Positions 61,988 through 64,000 of a stretch of DNA of 64,000 nt are shown here, piece by piece. Source of the DNA: DATJBF01 sp035515475 (GTDB lineage: Bacteria > Verrucomicrobiota > Verrucomicrobiia > Palsa-1439); the NCBI GenBank assembly GCA_035515475.1, contig DATJBF010000045.1, forward strand, positions 16,976 through 80,975, read 5' to 3'. Made by a program: the position numbers and the translations under genes. The notes under the pieces are model-generated. The model was given only the letters and a program-made list of their open reading frames with translations. It ran no database searches and was not told the DNA's origin. Within the stretch, counting starts at the first letter, position 1. The number at the start of each line of letters is the position of its first letter.

Positions 61988-63432
61988 AACCGCGATCGAA
62001 AATCCTGATTATCGAAGACGACACGTCGCTGGCGTGGTCGCTAAAGCACGTCCTCCAAGTCGAGGGCTACAACGTCGAGACGGCGCTGACGGCCGACGAC
62101 GGACTGGCCCGCGCCAAGGATCAGCAGTACGACGTCGTCGTCACCGACCTGCAATTGCCCGGGTTCGGCGCGGTGGGCGACAAAGCGGGCCTCGAATTGA
62201 TCCACCTGGTCCGGGCCGCCAAACCGCAACTGCCCATTATCCTCATGACGGCGCATCACACGACCGAGACCGCCATCGAAGCTACCAAACTCGGGGCCTA
62301 CGATTACCTGCTCAAGCCGTTCGACCCCGCCGAGTTGCTGGACATGATCGACAAAGCCGTGGCCAGCAGCCGGCTCGTTTCAGAACCCGTCGAGCTGGGC
62401 GACACCGCCGCTCCGAGCGACGCGATCGTCGGCAACAGCCGGGCAATCCAAGCCGTGTACAAAGAAATCGGCCGGCTTACCTCCAAACCGGTCACGGTCC
62501 TCGTCCGCGGCGAAACCGGCACGGGCAAGGAGTTGGTGGCCCGCGCGCTGTACCAACACAGCGACCGCGCCCAGCATCCATTCATCGTGGTCAACTGCGT
62601 CGCGATCCCCGAGACGTTGCTGGAAAGCGAACTGTTCGGCCACGAACAAGGCGCCTTCACGGGCGCAACGGCGCGGCGCATCGGGCGGTTCGAGCAAGCC
62701 AACAAGGGCACGCTGTTCCTCGACGAGATTGGCGACATGACGATGAGCACGCAGGCGAAGTTGCTCCGCGTGCTGCAGGACAAAATCATCCAGCGCCTCG
62801 GCGGCAAGGAAATGATTCCGGTGGACGTCCGCATCATCGCCGCCACGCACCGCGACCTGGAAGCGGCCATCCGCGAAAACCAGTTCCGCGAAGACCTTTA
62901 CTACCGGCTCAACGTCGCCGTCATCACCGTGCCGCCGTTGCGCGACCGGCGCGAGGACGTTCCGGCCCTGGTGCACCATTTTCTCCAGCGGTACGGAGCG
63001 GAACTCGGCTCGTTCAAGGCGTCGATGGCCCCCGAAGCCATTCAGTTCCTCCAGCAACAATCCTGGCCCGGCAACGTCCGCGAACTGGAAAACGTCGTGC
63101 GCAAGGCGTTGCTGCTGGCGCGCGGGTTCACCATTGGTCCCGACGAAGTGCGGGCCGCGCTCGCGCAGACCAACCTCCCGCGGCCGGCGCTCAACCAGAC
63201 GCTGGCGGGTTACGTCTCGGATCTTTTGAACCGTGCCGTGCGCGGTGAACTTGAGAACGTGGCGGACGCGGTGACCGAAGCGACCGAGCGCGAGTTATAC
63301 TCGCAGGCCATTGAACTGGCGCAGGGCAATCAGGTCCGGGCCGCCAAATGGCTCGGCGTTTCCCGTCCCACGATGCGCGAGAAACTGATTCACTACGGCC
63401 TGCACGCGAAACGCGACACCAGCTCCGAGTAA
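61984..63432 (+). CDS. Sigma-54-dependent response regulator (NtrC family)
   Basis: 482 residues. Receiver domain with E11-D12-D13, D55 and K-P (LLKPFDP); AAA+ domain with Walker A GETGTGKE, the sigma-54 contact loop GAFTGA, and FREDLYYRLNV; C-terminal Fis-type helix-turn-helix (GNQVRAAKWLGVSRPTMREKL). It activates RpoN promoters when phosphorylated by the neighbouring kinase. The targets are not in view. Confidence 0.96.
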   Translation: MKPRSKILIIEDDTSLAWSLKHVLQVEGYNVETALTADDGLARAKDQQYDVVVTDLQLPGFGAVGDKAGLELIHLVRAAKPQLPIILMTAHHTTETAIEATKLGAYDYLLKPFDPAELLDMIDKAVASSRLVSEPVELGDTAAPSDAIVGNSRAIQAVYKEIGRLTSKPVTVLVRGETGTGKELVARALYQHSDRAQHPFIVVNCVAIPETLLESELFGHEQGAFTGATARRIGRFEQANKGTLFLDEIGDMTMSTQAKLLRVLQDKIIQRLGGKEMIPVDVRIIAATHRDLEAAIRENQFREDLYYRLNVAVITVPPLRDRREDVPALVHHFLQRYGAELGSFKASMAPEAIQFLQQQSWPGNVRELENVVRKALLLARGFTIGPDEVRAALAQTNLPRPALNQTLAGYVSDLLNRAVRGELENVADAVTEATERELYSQAIELAQGNQVRAAKWLGVSRPTMREKLIHYGLHAKRDTSSE

Positions 63433-63546
63433 CCCAGCCGCGCCACCGGAGAGAGCGCAGCCGCAGTCGTTTATCCAGTCGCGAAGCGGGTCTGCGTTCC
63501 CGCCTGGATCACGGGCCGACCACGGTCACGCTCCCAAACCGGGTTT

Positions 63547-64000
63547 TTAATAGTTCGCCCTGATCCGGTAGAACCGCTGCTGGGTTCCGGCCGAAACAGA
63601 ATTGGTCACTTGTATCGTCCCAACACCGAATGGCATGTTGCTGACGCAAGTGGTCCACGTGCTGTTGGTGATCTCGCTCTTCCATTCCAGGTGGTGCAGC
63701 GCGCTGGGAATGCCGCGGAAGCTGATCACGATGTTCGTGGTCACCGCTTGGATGTTCGTGATCGACAAATGCTGGGACGGCTCGGCCGTGGTGTTGGCCC
63801 TCCAGTAGACCCAGTCGAACGGAATAATCACGTTGCGCGGGGTGCTGGCCCAGTTGTCGTGGACAATGACCCAGTCGGTGTTGCCGACGGGGTCGAGCGG
63901 GTCGTTGGCCGGGATGTAGCCCACGCAGGTCACCGCGTGCCCGAGGTTGTTGGTGACCTCGTAGTAGTCGTTGAGGTTCCACACTTCGTTCTCATCGTTC
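63547..64000 (-). CDS. Secreted C39-like peptidase-family protein (5' end outside window)
   Basis: The frame is open to the window edge, 150 codons visible. GHAVTCVGYIP (catalytic His region) and WVIVHDNWASTP resemble the C39-like papain fold; the Cys part would lie upstream. The C-terminal ~80 residues are a beta domain ending QRFYRIRANY, like the subtilase here, probably an export or sorting signal. Confidence 0.75.
   Translation of the reverse strand, partial: NDENEVWNLNDYYEVTNNLGHAVTCVGYIPANDPLDPVGNTDWVIVHDNWASTPRNVIIPFDWVYWRANTTAEPSQHLSITNIQAVTTNIVISFRGIPSALHHLEWKSEITNSTWTTCVSNMPFGVGTIQVTNSVSAGTQQRFYRIRANY

Overview
The window reads as a GC-rich bacterial chromosome segment, most likely from Verrucomicrobiota (Pedosphaera-like). 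The reasons are the C-terminal QRFYR-type endings of two secreted proteins, the unusual sigma-factor plus zinc-ribbon Ser/Thr kinase locus, and many short palindromic repeats between and inside genes. Nearly all of it is coding, with tightly packed operons. I found no rRNA, tRNA or CRISPR array.

Layout. 0-2.8 kb: ankyrin-repeat protein (partial) and a DUF4139 exported protein, both leftward. 2.9-10.4 kb: one uninterrupted 2511-codon gene carrying ETF-quinone oxidoreductase, acyl-CoA dehydrogenase and both ETF subunits, followed by a membrane protein. 11.4-15.6 kb: RelE-like toxin, glpQ-like/glpD pair, thyA and folA. 15.6-17.1 kb: a DUF6249/ECF-sigma/anti-sigma operon. 17.3-23 kb: a second sigma factor, a receptor-like Ser/Thr kinase and a secreted coiled-coil protein, bracketed by two diverged copies of the 3' end of comM. 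25.2-29.6 kb: ffh-rpsP-khpA-trmD-rplS-rnhB-yraN translation cluster. 29.9-35.0 kb: rpmE-prfA-prmC-murA, interrupted by a two-gene HNH-nuclease cassette. 35.1-39.5 kb: cysK-fabD-fabG-acpP-fabF. 39.5-40.2 kb: non-coding stretch with a candidate 100-nt small RNA. 40.7-44.5 kb: larE-lipoprotein-thiG-thiH-thiS. 44.5-46.5 kb: toxin-antitoxin pair, HhH-type protein and HNH endonuclease. 46.6-48.2 kb: mdh, a small-gene cassette and a displaced mdh 3' end. 48.3-57.2 kb: subtilase, mfd, cupin, a degenerate SodC-like protein, an exported EEP-family nuclease/phosphatase, TPR and zinc-ribbon membrane proteins. 57.2-60.5 kb: dtd fused to a REP-associated transposase, trmJ, lipA. 60.6-63.4 kb: NtrB/NtrC-type two-component system. 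The end of the window cuts a secreted C39-like peptidase.

Most notable signals: (1) the five-module ETF-QO/ACAD/ETF fusion, which puts an acyl-CoA-to-quinone electron route in one polypeptide; (2) a second, apparently non-catalytic ACAD-like domain inside it; (3) dtd read through REP repeats into a RAYT transposase; (4) two cassettes (next to comM and mdh) with the same topology, an intact gene followed by a cassette and then a diverged displaced 3' gene end; (5) two promoters with identical GTAACC-N15-TTTATAG architecture ahead of the kinase and its neighbour, a likely sigma regulon; (6) repeated in-frame entry of short genomic repeats into conserved genes, and REP sequences that supply stop codons to adjacent genes.
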